In this document: piece after piece, positions 18,363 to 26,329 of the stretch
Layout: each line of letters starts with the position of its first letter
Numbering within the stretch: position 1 is the first letter of the stretch
Origin: Rhizobiales bacterium UBA3584
GTDB taxonomy: Bacteria; Pseudomonadota; Alphaproteobacteria; Rhizobiales; Devosiaceae
Direction of reading: 5' to 3'
DNA length: 64,000 nucleotides
Assembly: GCA_002375765.1 (NCBI GenBank)
Contig: DFMV01000011.1
Location: forward strand, 1-64,000
Position numbers and translations under genes: made by a program
The notes under the pieces: model-generated
The model's input: only the letters and a program-made list of their open reading frames with translations
Databases searched by the model: none
What the model was told of the DNA's origin: nothing

Positions 18363-19651
18363 TGCGCCTTCCCGGACGAATGGCAGCGGCCATCGAAGTG
18401 CTGGCCGATATGGAAGCGCGCAAGCGCCCGGCGTCCGAAGCCCTCAAGGGCTGGGCGCTCGACCACCGTTTCGCCGGGGCGGGCGATCGTGCCGCCATCG
18501 GCAATCTGGTTTACGACGCGCTGCGCAAGCGGGTCAGCCATGCCTGGCGCATGGGTGAGGATACGCCCCGCGCCCTGGTCCTCTCTGTTGCGGTCAACGA
18601 CTGGAATCAAGACATTAACGCCCTCAATCAGGACTTCAGCACCGACAGGTTCGCGCCGGAATCAATTTCCGAGACCGAGGCGCTAAAGCTTTCTTCCGAT
18701 TCAGCTTTTGACGATGCGCCCGACCACGTGAAGGCCGATGTGCCTGAATGGCTGGCCGGGCCGCTCGAGCGCAATTTTGGTGCCGATTGGATCGAACAGG
18801 GCAGGGGGATGACGACGCGCCCGCCGCTCGACATGCGCGTCAACCGCCTCAAAGCCGACCGGGCCCGTGTGGAAAAATCCCTTTCCCGCTTCGCGCCGCA
18901 ACCAACGGCTATCGCCCCTGATGGGCTGCGCCTGCCATCCGGCCCCAACGATGCCCGCACCGCCAATGTGCAGGCCGACGAGGGCTATCAGAAGGGCTGG
19001 TTCGAGATTCAGGACGAGGGCAGCCAGATTGTGGCGCTGCTGGCCGGCGCGCAAATGGGCGAGCAGGTGCTTGATCTGTGCGCCGGGGCAGGGGGCAAGA
19101 CCCTGGCTCTGGCTGCCGCCATGGGCAATACCGGGCAGATTTTCGCTTATGACACGCAGCGGACGCGACTCGCCCCGATCCATGAGCGCTTGAAGCGCAA
19201 TGGCGTGCGCAACGCACAGGTTCGCAACCCCGATGACGGAGCGCTCGACGACCTTGTCGGCAAGATGGACCGTGTGGTGATCGACGCACCATGTACCGGC
19301 ACAGGCACGTGGCGCCGCCGTCCGGACACCAAATGGAAACTCACCCCCGCCCAGCTCGAAGCGCGTTTGGCCGATCAGGTTCAGGTGCTCGATGAAGCGG
19401 TCCGGTTTTTAAAGCCGGGGGGCCAATTGGTCTATATCACCTGCTCGATCCTGCCCGAGGAGAATGACGACCAGATCAAGGCGTTTCTTGAGCGCCACGA
19501 AGGCTTTAGGCTGGTTTCGCTGCCCGAGCGTTGGGATGCGCTTTTCCCCGGCGCCCCGAAACCTTTGAGCACGGACGGAAATACGATTACACTCACGCCT
19601 GCCGCGACCGATACCGACGGCTTTTTCTGCGCGGTGCTGACGAGGGGATAG
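18362..19651 (+). CDS. rsmB: 16S rRNA m5C methyltransferase, RsmB/NOP family
   Basis: This 429-residue protein has an N-terminal NusB-like RNA-binding region (about residues 1-140) and a C-terminal SAM methyltransferase. The SAM site is LDLCAGAGGKTLALAAAM at about 235. The catalytic cysteines are seen in DAPCTGTGTWRRRPD (about 305) and in YITCSILPEEND (about 360), the diagnostic pair for m5C formation through a covalent intermediate. In E. coli the target is C967 of 16S rRNA; the alphaproteobacterial orthologue is assumed to act similarly. It is coupled to the upstream VOC gene by a 1-bp overlap. Confidence 0.9.
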   Translation: MRLPGRMAAAIEVLADMEARKRPASEALKGWALDHRFAGAGDRAAIGNLVYDALRKRVSHAWRMGEDTPRALVLSVAVNDWNQDINALNQDFSTDRFAPESISETEALKLSSDSAFDDAPDHVKADVPEWLAGPLERNFGADWIEQGRGMTTRPPLDMRVNRLKADRARVEKSLSRFAPQPTAIAPDGLRLPSGPNDARTANVQADEGYQKGWFEIQDEGSQIVALLAGAQMGEQVLDLCAGAGGKTLALAAAMGNTGQIFAYDTQRTRLAPIHERLKRNGVRNAQVRNPDDGALDDLVGKMDRVVIDAPCTGTGTWRRRPDTKWKLTPAQLEARLADQVQVLDEAVRFLKPGGQLVYITCSILPEENDDQIKAFLERHEGFRLVSLPERWDALFPGAPKPLSTDGNTITLTPAATDTDGFFCAVLTRG

Positions 19652-19655
19652 GGCC

Positions 19656-20048
19656 ATGGCAAGCCGTTGGATCGCGATTGTCTTCGGATCCGCGCTGCTG
19701 CTCGCCGTTGCCGCCATAATCGGCATTGCGGCCCTTTTCACGATTGCCGGGCCCGGCAATGACATCCGCTACGATTTCGTTTCGCCGTCTGGCCGCGTCG
19801 ATCTGTATCTGATCGAGACATGCGAGCGAGAAGGGTGCACCCATCAGGCCGTGATCGAAAGGCCGGGGCTCGAAGGCGAACCGATACAGGTTCGCTGCGG
19901 CCTGGATATCGAGGCGTTGGACCCTGTTTTCGTGTCCCTCGATATCCAATGGGTATCCGACGAGAGTGGTGTGCTCATCGCCTTTGCCGGCGCCGGCGGC
20001 GCGGAACGCTCGATTTCCATCGACTTTGACCGCGACTGCAACGCATGA
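19656..20048 (+). CDS. Hypothetical membrane-anchored periplasmic protein
   Basis: This 130-residue protein has one N-terminal hydrophobic helix (about residues 6-33, ASRWIAIVFGSALLLAVAA) with a short basic start, so it is probably anchored in the inner membrane with the rest outside. The soluble part contains two Cys close together (ETCEREGC), one more in RCGLD and one near the C-terminus (DRDCNA), suggesting disulfides. It begins 4 bp after rsmB and may be read from the same transcript. I do not recognise a family. Confidence 0.6.
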   Translation: MASRWIAIVFGSALLLAVAAIIGIAALFTIAGPGNDIRYDFVSPSGRVDLYLIETCEREGCTHQAVIERPGLEGEPIQVRCGLDIEALDPVFVSLDIQWVSDESGVLIAFAGAGGAERSISIDFDRDCNA

Positions 20049-20106
20049 ACGTCCAAAGTTTGGGGGCTGGGTGAACCAAAATCGGATGGATCGCGTTAAA
20101 ACGGGC

Positions 20107-20598
20107 ATGACCCAAGCATCTTACAATATCGACATCAGGCAGCCACGCACACTTGTTTGGCTTGCGGTATTCTTGATCGCAGTCATCGGCACTGGCGCCT
20201 TGATCGGGACGCAGACCGCTCCTGGCGCCTGGTATGCCGGGCTTGAAAAGCCCCCCTTCAATCCACCCAACTGGGTCTTCGGACCGGTCTGGTTCACCCT
20301 TTACGTAATGATTGCCATTGCCGGTTGGCGAACTTTCATTGCAGCACCGGCCAGTGTCGCCATGGCATTATGGGCGGGCCAGATGGTGCTCAATTGGGTC
20401 TGGTCACCAGCGTTTTTTGCCGCGGAAAATCTGTGGCTTGCAATGATCATCATCGTTCCGATGCTGGCCGCCATCCTTGCCTTTATTGTTAACGTATGGC
20501 CCCGGGACAGGGTGTCGGCCCTGCTGTTTGTGCCTTATGCGGCGTGGGTGAGCTTCGCTACTGTTTTGAACTTGTCCCTACTGGTGCTTAATACGTAA
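20107..20598 (+). CDS. tspO: TspO/MBR family tryptophan-rich sensory protein
   Basis: This is a five-helix membrane protein of 163 residues that binds tetrapyrroles and related ligands and in Rhodobacter represses photosynthesis-gene expression. The conserved region WYAGLEKPPFNPPNWVFGPVWFTLYVMIAIAGWR and the later helix WAGQMVLNWVWSPAFF are clear family signatures. The start is ambiguous: GTG at 20071 (after TTTGGGGG), ATG 20086 and ATG 20107 are all in frame; I chose 20107 because it leaves the normal short tail before TM1. It is divergent from nothing and ends about 110 bp before the first AraC-GyrI gene. Confidence 0.9.
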   Translation: MTQASYNIDIRQPRTLVWLAVFLIAVIGTGALIGTQTAPGAWYAGLEKPPFNPPNWVFGPVWFTLYVMIAIAGWRTFIAAPASVAMALWAGQMVLNWVWSPAFFAAENLWLAMIIIVPMLAAILAFIVNVWPRDRVSALLFVPYAAWVSFATVLNLSLLVLNT

Positions 20599-20643
20599 GT
20601 ACTTTTCCTTCGAGTAAAGTGTATAGAAGGTAGAGTATTGCCT

Positions 20644-20693
20644 AAAATTTGATTCAAAAGCGCCCTCCGAGCTTATGAATACTCAAATTTGAT
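20644..20693. promoter_or_regulatory. Candidate operator region upstream of first AraC-GyrI gene
   Basis: AAATTTGAT occurs twice (20645-20653 and 20685-20693), and the second copy sits inside the perfect palindrome TCAAATTTGA at 20683-20692, 18 bp before the start codon. AraC proteins usually bind direct repeats about two to four helical turns apart; here the spacing is 40 bp. This is a pattern-based proposal. Confidence 0.4.
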
Positions 20694-20710
20694 ATCGGCA
20701 TCCTCAAAGG

Positions 20711-21550
20711 ATGCTACATGAAAGCCAAACATTATTCCTGGTTGAGAAGGCGGTCAGATCTATTGAATCTGGCGTCGACGATGGAGCGGTTGAGTACGTT
20801 CGCGGGATCGCAAATCAGCTCAACATCTCCCATCATCACCTTCATCGGACCTTCGCTGCAGCAGTCGGGGCGCCGCCGGGGGCCTATCGCCGGTTGGTGA
20901 GCATGCATGCGGCAGCCCTCCGGCTGCAATGGTCGCATGAACCGATCGGTCGTATCGGGTATGCGGTGGGCTATGCCAGCCAGGCGGCGTTCACACGCGT
21001 CTTTGATCGATTTTTCGGCACCCTGCCAGGACGCTACAGAACGGCCTATGGGCGGGCGCGAACAACCGTCCCGCCCGTAGAAAGTGCGATCTTCGTCAGG
21101 GTGCATGACGGCATCCCGCTGTTGTTGCTGGCCAAACGCTATCGGGGGCACCCCACAGACATCGATGGCTTCTGGGACGATTTCCTGCAACGCTATCGCG
21201 CCGTGATCGGCCAGTATTCGCGGCCGTTGCGGCGGGTTGGATTGATCTATAACGATTGGCGCGCCGATCCGGACAATCTCGTGCGCTATGATTGCTGCGT
21301 CGTGGTTGAGCCCAGAGATTCGGTTGATTTGCGCAACCCTCCCCCAGGTTTGCACGCGGTGCTAAGTCGCGAGCGCGAATATGCCGGGTATTGCTTTCCG
21401 TCTGGGACTTTTGACCGCCAAAGGGCCTATGCCGAGATTGGAGACAGCTTGTTTTTCCGGCGCTCCCTGGCAGTCACCGAAGATCCCGTAATGGAACTCC
21501 ACGACGAGGCCCGGCCTGGGGAAACAACGCTGCTCTATGCCGTTGAGTAA
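20711..21550 (+). CDS. AraC-type regulator with GyrI-like effector domain (copy 1)
   Basis: This 279-residue regulator has two helix-turn-helix motifs in its first 105 residues (VEYVRGIANQLNISHHHLHR, then GRIGYAVGYASQAAFTRVFD). A GyrI-like small-molecule-binding domain follows at about residues 125-279 (LLLLAKRYRGHPTDIDGFW, RRVGLIYNDWRADPDNLVRY). That order, DNA-binding first, is the Rob/BmrR-partner layout used to sense amphipathic drugs or metabolites. It is one of a tandem pair: copy 2 starts 87 bp downstream, has the same length, and is identical at residues 63-103 and 172-199. The start ATG-CTA is preserved in both copies. Confidence 0.85.
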   Translation: MLHESQTLFLVEKAVRSIESGVDDGAVEYVRGIANQLNISHHHLHRTFAAAVGAPPGAYRRLVSMHAAALRLQWSHEPIGRIGYAVGYASQAAFTRVFDRFFGTLPGRYRTAYGRARTTVPPVESAIFVRVHDGIPLLLLAKRYRGHPTDIDGFWDDFLQRYRAVIGQYSRPLRRVGLIYNDWRADPDNLVRYDCCVVVEPRDSVDLRNPPPGLHAVLSREREYAGYCFPSGTFDRQRAYAEIGDSLFFRRSLAVTEDPVMELHDEARPGETTLLYAVE

Positions 21551-21568
21551 CGGGCATCACACTAACGT

Positions 21569-21623
21569 CAGTTAAAAATATCGGTCCCATATCAACCTTG
21601 AGCAAACGCCCTCTTCAAGGTTG
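21569..21623. promoter_or_regulatory. Duplicated upstream element of copy 2, with inverted repeat
   Basis: A block from 21569 to 21608 (CAGTTAAAAATATCGG... to GAGCAAACG) recurs at 22498-22536 upstream of the secreted-protein gene, differing at about nine positions including one indel. Overlapping it is a perfect 9-bp inverted repeat, CAACCTTGA (21593-21601) and TCAAGGTTG (21615-21623), 15 bp before the start of copy 2. It could be an operator or an RNA hairpin in the leader. Confidence 0.5.
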
Positions 21624-21637
21624 AGCATCTTGGGCGG

Positions 21638-22477
21638 ATGCTACCTGGATTCGAAACCCAAGTTCTGGTCGAAAGGGCTGTCAGATCGATAGAATCTGGC
21701 ATCGATGACGGCGCTGTCGAATATATTCGCGCCATCGCGCGTCAACTCGACATTTCCCATCACCACCTTCATCGCACATTTGCCATCGCTGTCGGCGAGC
21801 CCCCCGGAGCATACCGCCGACGGGTGAGCATGCATGCGGCGGCCCTGCGGCTGCAATGGTCCCATGAACCGATCGGCCGCATCGGGTACGCTGTGGGCTA
21901 TGCCAGCCAGGCTGCCTTCACGCGGGTTTTCGACCGCTTTTTCGGGATTCTGCCGGGGCGTTACCGAACACGATACGGACAGGCGCGCCTGTCGGTGCCT
22001 CCCATTGAACGCGCTCAGTTCATTCAGGTGGATGATGGCAGGCCGTTGTTGCTGCTCGCCAAGCGGTATCGCGGGTACACCGAAGATATCGACGATTTCT
22101 GGCGAGATTTTTTCACCCGATTTGGAAGTGCCATAGATCGCTATTCGACGCCATTGAGGCGCGTTGGCCTGATCTATAATGACTGGCGGGCCGATCCCGA
22201 TAACCTTGTGCGCTATGATTGCTGCGTCGTCGTCGGCAACACCGATGCCGTGGACATAAACAATCCGCCCGAAGGCCTGCATCTGGTGCTCAGTCGGGAG
22301 CGCCAATATGCCGGATACCGTTTTCCGGCCCAATCCTATGAACGCCGGCGGGCCTATGTCGATGTGGGGGACAGTCTGTTTTTTCGCCGTTCGCTCGCGG
22401 TGACCGAAGATCCGGCAATGGAATTGTATGATGAAGTGGGAAGCGGAGAAACGACGCTGCTATATGCAGTTGAGTAG
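21638..22477 (+). CDS. AraC-type regulator with GyrI-like effector domain (copy 2)
   Basis: This is the second member of the tandem pair, also 279 residues with the same domain order. The DNA-binding half is nearly unchanged, including both recognition regions (residues 40-48 and 78-103). Differences concentrate in the N-terminal 12 residues and the ligand pocket half (for example FIQVDDGRPLL versus FVRVHDGIPLL and the 200-235 segment). This suggests the two proteins bind the same DNA sites but sense different ligands, which is an inference from where the substitutions fall. The neighbouring DNA downstream is duplicated as well, so the duplication unit included the intergenic region. Confidence 0.85.
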   Translation: MLPGFETQVLVERAVRSIESGIDDGAVEYIRAIARQLDISHHHLHRTFAIAVGEPPGAYRRRVSMHAAALRLQWSHEPIGRIGYAVGYASQAAFTRVFDRFFGILPGRYRTRYGQARLSVPPIERAQFIQVDDGRPLLLLAKRYRGYTEDIDDFWRDFFTRFGSAIDRYSTPLRRVGLIYNDWRADPDNLVRYDCCVVVGNTDAVDINNPPEGLHLVLSRERQYAGYRFPAQSYERRRAYVDVGDSLFFRRSLAVTEDPAMELYDEVGSGETTLLYAVE

Positions 22478-22497
22478 GGTTAAACCCATATTAAAAT

Positions 22498-22536
22498 CAG
22501 GTAAAAATTGCCGCCCATATCAACTGCGAGCAAACG
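22498..22536. promoter_or_regulatory. Second copy of the duplicated element, upstream of the secreted-protein gene
   Basis: This 39-bp block matches 21569-21608 and is followed by CAAACGTCAAGTTTG (22531-22545), a short inverted repeat CAAAC/GTTTG. The position, about 70-120 bp before the ATG of the secreted-protein gene, fits an operator that would place this gene under the two regulators. Confidence 0.45.
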
Positions 22537-22616
22537 TCAAGTTTGATCCTGCGCCATAGTCGACTCGCGCAATTACTTCTCCCCCTTTTTGGTTTGGGGG
22601 CAATTTGGAGGCGACT

Positions 22617-23390
22617 ATGAAAAAGTTTCTAGCGACGGCGTCAATCGCCGTTCTCCTGTCTTTCGGTGTGACGCAAGGGGCTCAGGCCCAGCTTGGTGGT
22701 CTCCTTGATATCGACACTGACGACGGACTCGAGATCAATCTTCTGGACGATACGGCCAAAGTAAGGCTTGGCGGAGGCGATAAGGACGTTCTCGACGTCA
22801 AGGTGCTCGATGACGGCGACGGCGGCTCGCTCGCAAACGCCAATGTCAGCGCTGGCCGTGACAGCATTCTCGGTGTGGACGCCGGCCTTCTCGATGACAC
22901 CGTGACCGCCAATGTGGACGTCGGCGGTGACGATATCCTTGATGTTGATGTCGGTGTCGGCGGAAATGGTGGCAACGGCGGTAATGGTGGAAACGGCGGC
23001 AATGGTGGGAACGGCGGCAATGGCGGCGTGAACGGCGGCGGCAATGGCGGTGTCAACGGCGGCGGTGGTTCCGGTGGCACACAATTCGCCAGTTCGGACC
23101 CTTCCTGCATGGGCGTCGATCCCAACACCCTGATCCAGATGTTCGAACAGTCGACACTGTCGGGCTGGGAAAACGCAAGCAATATCCAGATCCAGGCGCT
23201 GCGCGTCTGCCCCGATATCCGCGAGTATATGGCTAACTACTTTGCGGCCAGTGGCAAATACAATCAGCTGCAGGGCCTCGTGCGGTCCGATCCGCTGGTT
23301 GCAGCCTCTCTGAGCCGCTCGAACTACGATGCGGGTCGGGTGCTTGGCGTGACCCGGCAGTCGTCCAGCCTGACGGTCTTCGTCTTCTAG
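22617..23390 (+). CDS. Secreted Asp-rich/Gly-Asn-repeat protein of unknown function
   Basis: This 257-residue protein has a Sec signal peptide (MKKFLATASIAVLLSFG, cleavage likely after AQA near residue 24). ATG at 22617 is preceded by TTTGGAG; an upstream TTG is less likely. Residues about 27-113 are a series of imperfect short repeats with VxLDD, DILDVDV and DSILGVD patterns, acidic and beta-prone. Residues about 115-154 are a GGN tandem tract. The C-terminal 100 residues form a compact domain with one Cys pair (DPSCMGVDPN and LRVCPDIREYM). It looks like a surface or matrix protein, but no family is recognised. Confidence 0.65.
   Translation: MKKFLATASIAVLLSFGVTQGAQAQLGGLLDIDTDDGLEINLLDDTAKVRLGGGDKDVLDVKVLDDGDGGSLANANVSAGRDSILGVDAGLLDDTVTANVDVGGDDILDVDVGVGGNGGNGGNGGNGGNGGNGGNGGVNGGGNGGVNGGGGSGGTQFASSDPSCMGVDPNTLIQMFEQSTLSGWENASNIQIQALRVCPDIREYMANYFAASGKYNQLQGLVRSDPLVAASLSRSNYDAGRVLGVTRQSSSLTVFVF
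22959..23078 (+). repeat. Coding tandem repeat (GGN)n in the secreted protein
   Basis: Units of 9 nt, GGY-GGN-AAY, repeat about eight times, then degenerate to GGCGGCGTGAAC variants. Translation gives runs of Gly-Gly-Asn, a flexible linker. Third-position variation (AAT/AAC, GGC/GGT/GGA/GGG) shows selection at protein level rather than recent slippage, although length variation among strains would be expected. Confidence 0.85.
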
Positions 23391-23428
23391 GCGGCTCTAA
23401 CGATCAAGAGGCCACTCGTTGACGAGAG

Positions 23429-23465
23429 AATCCGCGCATTTCCCCCAAAATGCGCGGATTTTCGT
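23429..23465 (+). terminator. Intrinsic terminator after the secreted-protein gene
   Basis: A 13-bp perfect stem AATCCGCGCATTT / AAATGCGCGGATT with a 6-nt loop is followed by TTCGTT. The A-tract before and T-tract after make it usable in both directions. It lies 38 bp after the stop codon of the secreted-protein gene. Confidence 0.8.
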
Positions 23466-23509
23466 TGCCTGGGATTCGATTAAGCAGCCGGACGCAGCCC
23501 AAAAATGAA

Positions 23510-23540
23510 CCACCCCGGATGCGAGGGACATCCGGGGTGG
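23510..23540. other. Strong hairpin of unknown role in the guaA upstream region
   Basis: Perfect 12-bp arms CCACCCCGGATG and CATCCGGGGTGG flank a 7-nt loop. No T-run follows on the plus strand. It may be a second terminator, a regulatory site or a degenerate dispersed element. Confidence 0.5.
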
Positions 23541-23801
23541 CTGCAAAAGGCCTGAGGGCATGGGACCGCAACTGGCCTTTTGACCGGGATTGCGCGGAGT
23601 GGGACGCTTTGGGGGACCGCGCTCTGCCCGTTTTCTCGACGAGGCACATTGGAATGCTCGCGTGCCTGCCACTTGCCCTAACAACGCCAAAGCGCGCGCT
23701 GGGTTGCAAAAGGGGTTGCATTATTTGCGTCCATCGGGATTGTCGCGTTTCAGGCCGTTCTCCCCATTGCCTGACCGCTCGATTCCAATTAAAGGCTCGC
23801 C

Positions 23802-25364
23802 ATGCAGAACGACGCGCCCACAGATACCATCCTCATTGTCGATTTCGGTTCACAGGTCACCCAGCTCATCGCGCGCCGGGTCCGTGAAACCGGGGTCTAT
23901 TGCGAAATCCACCCGTTCAGTACGGCGGCCGACAGGCTCGACGCGCTCCGGCCCAAGGGCATAATCCTTTCGGGCGGCCCGGCCAGCGTCATCGAGGACG
24001 GTTCGCCCCAGGTCGATCACAAGCTCCTCGATTATGGCGTGCCGGTGCTTGGCATCTGCTATGGCCAGCAGGCCATGTGCGTAGCGCTTGGCGGTGTCGT
24101 GGAACCCGGCTATGTGCGAGAGTTCGGCCGCGCCGAAGTGCGCATCGAAAAGGATTGCTCGCTCTATGACGGCGTTTGGGAGCTCGATCACTCCTATCAG
24201 GTTTGGATGAGTCACGGCGACAAGGTTTCCGAAATCCCCGAGGGCTTCGAGGTCGTCGGCACCTCACCCGGCGCACCTTTCGCGATGATCGCCAATGAGG
24301 GGCGCAAATTCTTCGGTGTCCAGTTTCATCCCGAGGTCTATCACACCCCCGACGGCGCCAGGCTTTACGCCAATTTCGTGCATCATATTTGCGGCTGCGA
24401 CGCCAATTGGACCATGGCGGCCTATCGCGAACAGGCCGTTGCCGCCATCCGCGAGCAGGTGGGCGACAAGAAGGTTATCTGCGGCCTTTCAGGCGGCGTG
24501 GACTCCTCGGTAGCCGCCATCCTGATCCATGAGGCTATTGGCGACCAGTTGACCTGTATTTTCGTCGACCACGGTCTGTTGCGCAAGAACGAGGCCGATG
24601 AAGTGGTCTCGATGTTCAGGCATCAGTACAATATCCCGCTCGTCCACGTTGATGCCTCGAAAGAATTCATCGGGGAGCTCGAAGGCGTCGTTGAGCCCGA
24701 GGCCAAGCGCAAGATCATCGGTCGGCTGTTCATCGAGACGTTCGAAAAGGAAGCCCACAAGATCGGCGGCGTAGAGTTTCTCGCCCAGGGCACGCTCTAT
24801 CCGGATGTCATCGAATCCGTTTCGTTTACCGGCGGCCCCTCGGTCACCATCAAGAGCCATCACAATGTTGGCGGGTTGCCCGAGCGCATGAACATGAAGC
24901 TCGTCGAACCCCTTCGCGAGCTTTTCAAGGACGAAGTGCGCAAACTGGGCCGCGAACTGGGCCTGCCGGAACATTTCGTGGGCCGCCATCCGTTCCCAGG
25001 ACCCGGTCTTGCCATCCGCCTGCCGGGCGGCGTGACACGCGAAAAGCTCGATATCCTGCGTCAGGCCGATGCGATCTATCTCGACGAGATCCGCAAGGCG
25101 GGGCTTTACGATACCATCTGGCAGGCTTTCGCCGTGCTGCTCCCGGTGCAGACCGTGGGCGTGATGGGCGATGGCCGCACCTATGAAAGCGTCTGCGCCT
25201 TGCGCGCCGTCACTTCGGTCGACGGCATGACCGCCGATTTCTACCCTTTCGACATGAATTTCCTCGGCCGCGCCGCGACCCGGATCATCAACGAGGTCAA
25301 GGGCATCAACCGCGTCGTTTATGATGTGACCTCCAAGCCTCCCGGAACCATCGAGTGGGAGTAG
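23802..25364 (+). CDS. guaA: GMP synthase (glutamine-hydrolysing)
   Basis: This 520-residue enzyme converts XMP, ATP and glutamine to GMP. The N-terminal class I amidotransferase domain shows ILSGGPASV, the nucleophile in [10 protein letters not shown] and the His-Glu pair in QFHPEVYHT. The ATP-pyrophosphatase domain shows the P-loop [12 protein letters not shown] at about 227. The C-terminal dimerisation/XMP domain ends [17 protein letters not shown], the invariant GuaA terminus, so the protein is complete. It acts directly after GuaB in the pathway, though the two genes are 6 kb apart. Confidence 0.98.
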   Translation: MQNDAPTDTILIVDFGSQVTQLIARRVRETGVYCEIHPFSTAADRLDALRPKGIILSGGPASVIEDGSPQVDHKLLDYGVPVLGICYGQQAMCVALGGVVEPGYVREFGRAEVRIEKDCSLYDGVWELDHSYQVWMSHGDKVSEIPEGFEVVGTSPGAPFAMIANEGRKFFGVQFHPEVYHTPDGARLYANFVHHICGCDANWTMAAYREQAVAAIREQVGDKKVICGLSGGVDSSVAAILIHEAIGDQLTCIFVDHGLLRKNEADEVVSMFRHQYNIPLVHVDASKEFIGELEGVVEPEAKRKIIGRLFIETFEKEAHKIGGVEFLAQGTLYPDVIESVSFTGGPSVTIKSHHNVGGLPERMNMKLVEPLRELFKDEVRKLGRELGLPEHFVGRHPFPGPGLAIRLPGGVTREKLDILRQADAIYLDEIRKAGLYDTIWQAFAVLLPVQTVGVMGDGRTYESVCALRAVTSVDGMTADFYPFDMNFLGRAATRIINEVKGINRVVYDVTSKPPGTIEWE

Positions 25365-25414
25365 GGGAAACTCATTAGGCTGTGGTTGCACGGGGCACTT
25401 TACGGGGTGCGTCG

Positions 25415-25753
25415 TCAGGTCATGATCAGCGTCAGGCCCGGATGCAGCTTCTGCAGATTCCGTATGGACTTGGCTTGCCACGGAATCTCGGACGTCGCCC
25501 GCACAACGAGCTTTGTATCGGAGTGCTTTCGCAACTCGATGGTGAACTTCGCCAGCAGGTTGATTCCCGAAGAGTTGAGAAACTCGAGATTCGTCAGATC
25601 CAGGGTCATTGATGGAGGCTTTTCGGCAAGCACTTCCTGCAAGAGCTCGAGTATCGGCTGATAGGCCTGGGTCCCCGACAGCCTCATTGTGCCGTCAAAA
25701 TAGACGTCGCTTCCTTCCGTCCATACGCTGTAAGTGTCTGCTTTGATCTGCAT
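25415..25753 (-). CDS. STAS-domain antagonist protein (slr1659/SiaC-like), last gene of signalling operon
   Basis: This 112-residue single STAS domain contains the phosphorylation loop TLDLTNLEFLNSSGINLLAKF (residues 50-70). Ser61-Ser62 are in the position phosphorylated in SpoIIAA-type antagonists. The preceding gene encodes the matching HATPase kinase and the one before that a PP2C phosphatase, so this is the probable switched substrate of the pathway. In Pseudomonas siaABCD the equivalent small protein (SiaC) binds and activates a diguanylate cyclase. It starts 11 bp after the kinase gene. The downstream effector is inferred, not shown. Confidence 0.8.
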   Translation of the reverse strand: MQIKADTYSVWTEGSDVYFDGTMRLSGTQAYQPILELLQEVLAEKPPSMTLDLTNLEFLNSSGINLLAKFTIELRKHSDTKLVVRATSEIPWQAKSIRNLQKLHPGLTLIMT

Positions 25754-25764
25754 GATATGTAGCC

Positions 25765-26325
25765 TTACAGTTGATTGGTGAAGATGGGTATCGACCCGAA
25801 AGTTTCCACGCGCATCCGCATCCTTTCTTCGGGACGATCAAATCGCCAGGCCAGGCGGGAGCCGTAATCGCTCATCAAGGTCAGCAGCCCAAGTCCCGAC
25901 GCATTCGAGTTGGGGTTTTCGGCATTGTGCTCGATCTTCTGGATAAGAAGATCTTCCGGATCGCCAGAGGTTATCCCTGCGAGATAGGTCTCGAAGTCGC
26001 TGGATGTTCGTTCATCGATTTCATTCGATACTTTTATTATGAAACTGTCCGAGTCAATTATCGATTCGATAGTAATGTCGCCGCGGAAGCGAAACTTTAT
26101 CGCGTTCTCGATAAGCTCGTTTGCGAGATATTCAATGTTATGTTTTATGTATTTGTATTCATTGTGAAGGGATTGGAATTGCTGTGCGTAAAAATCGGCT
26201 ATGAAGCCTGATGTTATGGCGCAATGATGCCAGCCGATCTCCAGCGGGCCATCAAGAATTTTGACCGTAATTCTGCTATCACTGGAATGAAAAGCGATTT
26301 CCGGTATTCCAAACTGTACCTTCAT
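25765..26325 (-). CDS. HATPase regulatory kinase (slr1658/SiaB-like, DUF6272 type)
   Basis: This 186-residue protein has the GHKL ATP-binding layout: N-box YLANELIENAIKF (Asn69, Glu73) and a Gly-rich lid NASGLGLLTLMSDYGSRL (GLGL at 144-147). It resembles the slr1658 family rather than RsbW, and in the related sia system such a protein phosphorylates the STAS partner. RBS GGTGAAG precedes ATG at 26325, and the gene begins 4 bp after the phosphatase gene. Its base composition is clearly more AT-rich than its neighbours (runs such as TTTATGTATTTGTATT on the plus strand), a possible sign of recent acquisition. Confidence 0.8.
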   Translation of the reverse strand: MKVQFGIPEIAFHSSDSRITVKILDGPLEIGWHHCAITSGFIADFYAQQFQSLHNEYKYIKHNIEYLANELIENAIKFRFRGDITIESIIDSDSFIIKVSNEIDERTSSDFETYLAGITSGDPEDLLIQKIEHNAENPNSNASGLGLLTLMSDYGSRLAWRFDRPEERMRMRVETFGSIPIFTNQL

Positions 26326-26329
26326 TGCT

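Larger units (their letters stand above)
23391..23801. other. Non-coding region between the secreted-protein gene and guaA
   Basis: About 410 bp. The first 150 bp hold an intrinsic terminator and a second strong hairpin (listed separately). The remaining 260 bp should contain the guaA promoter; I could not pick one with confidence. Several short frames in both strands have no ribosome-binding site and are rejected. Confidence 0.5.

Noticed and set aside
22959..23078. Possible CRISPR-like or minisatellite array
   Set aside because: The units are 9 nt, have no spacers, and lie in frame in a coding sequence; they encode Gly-Gly-Asn.
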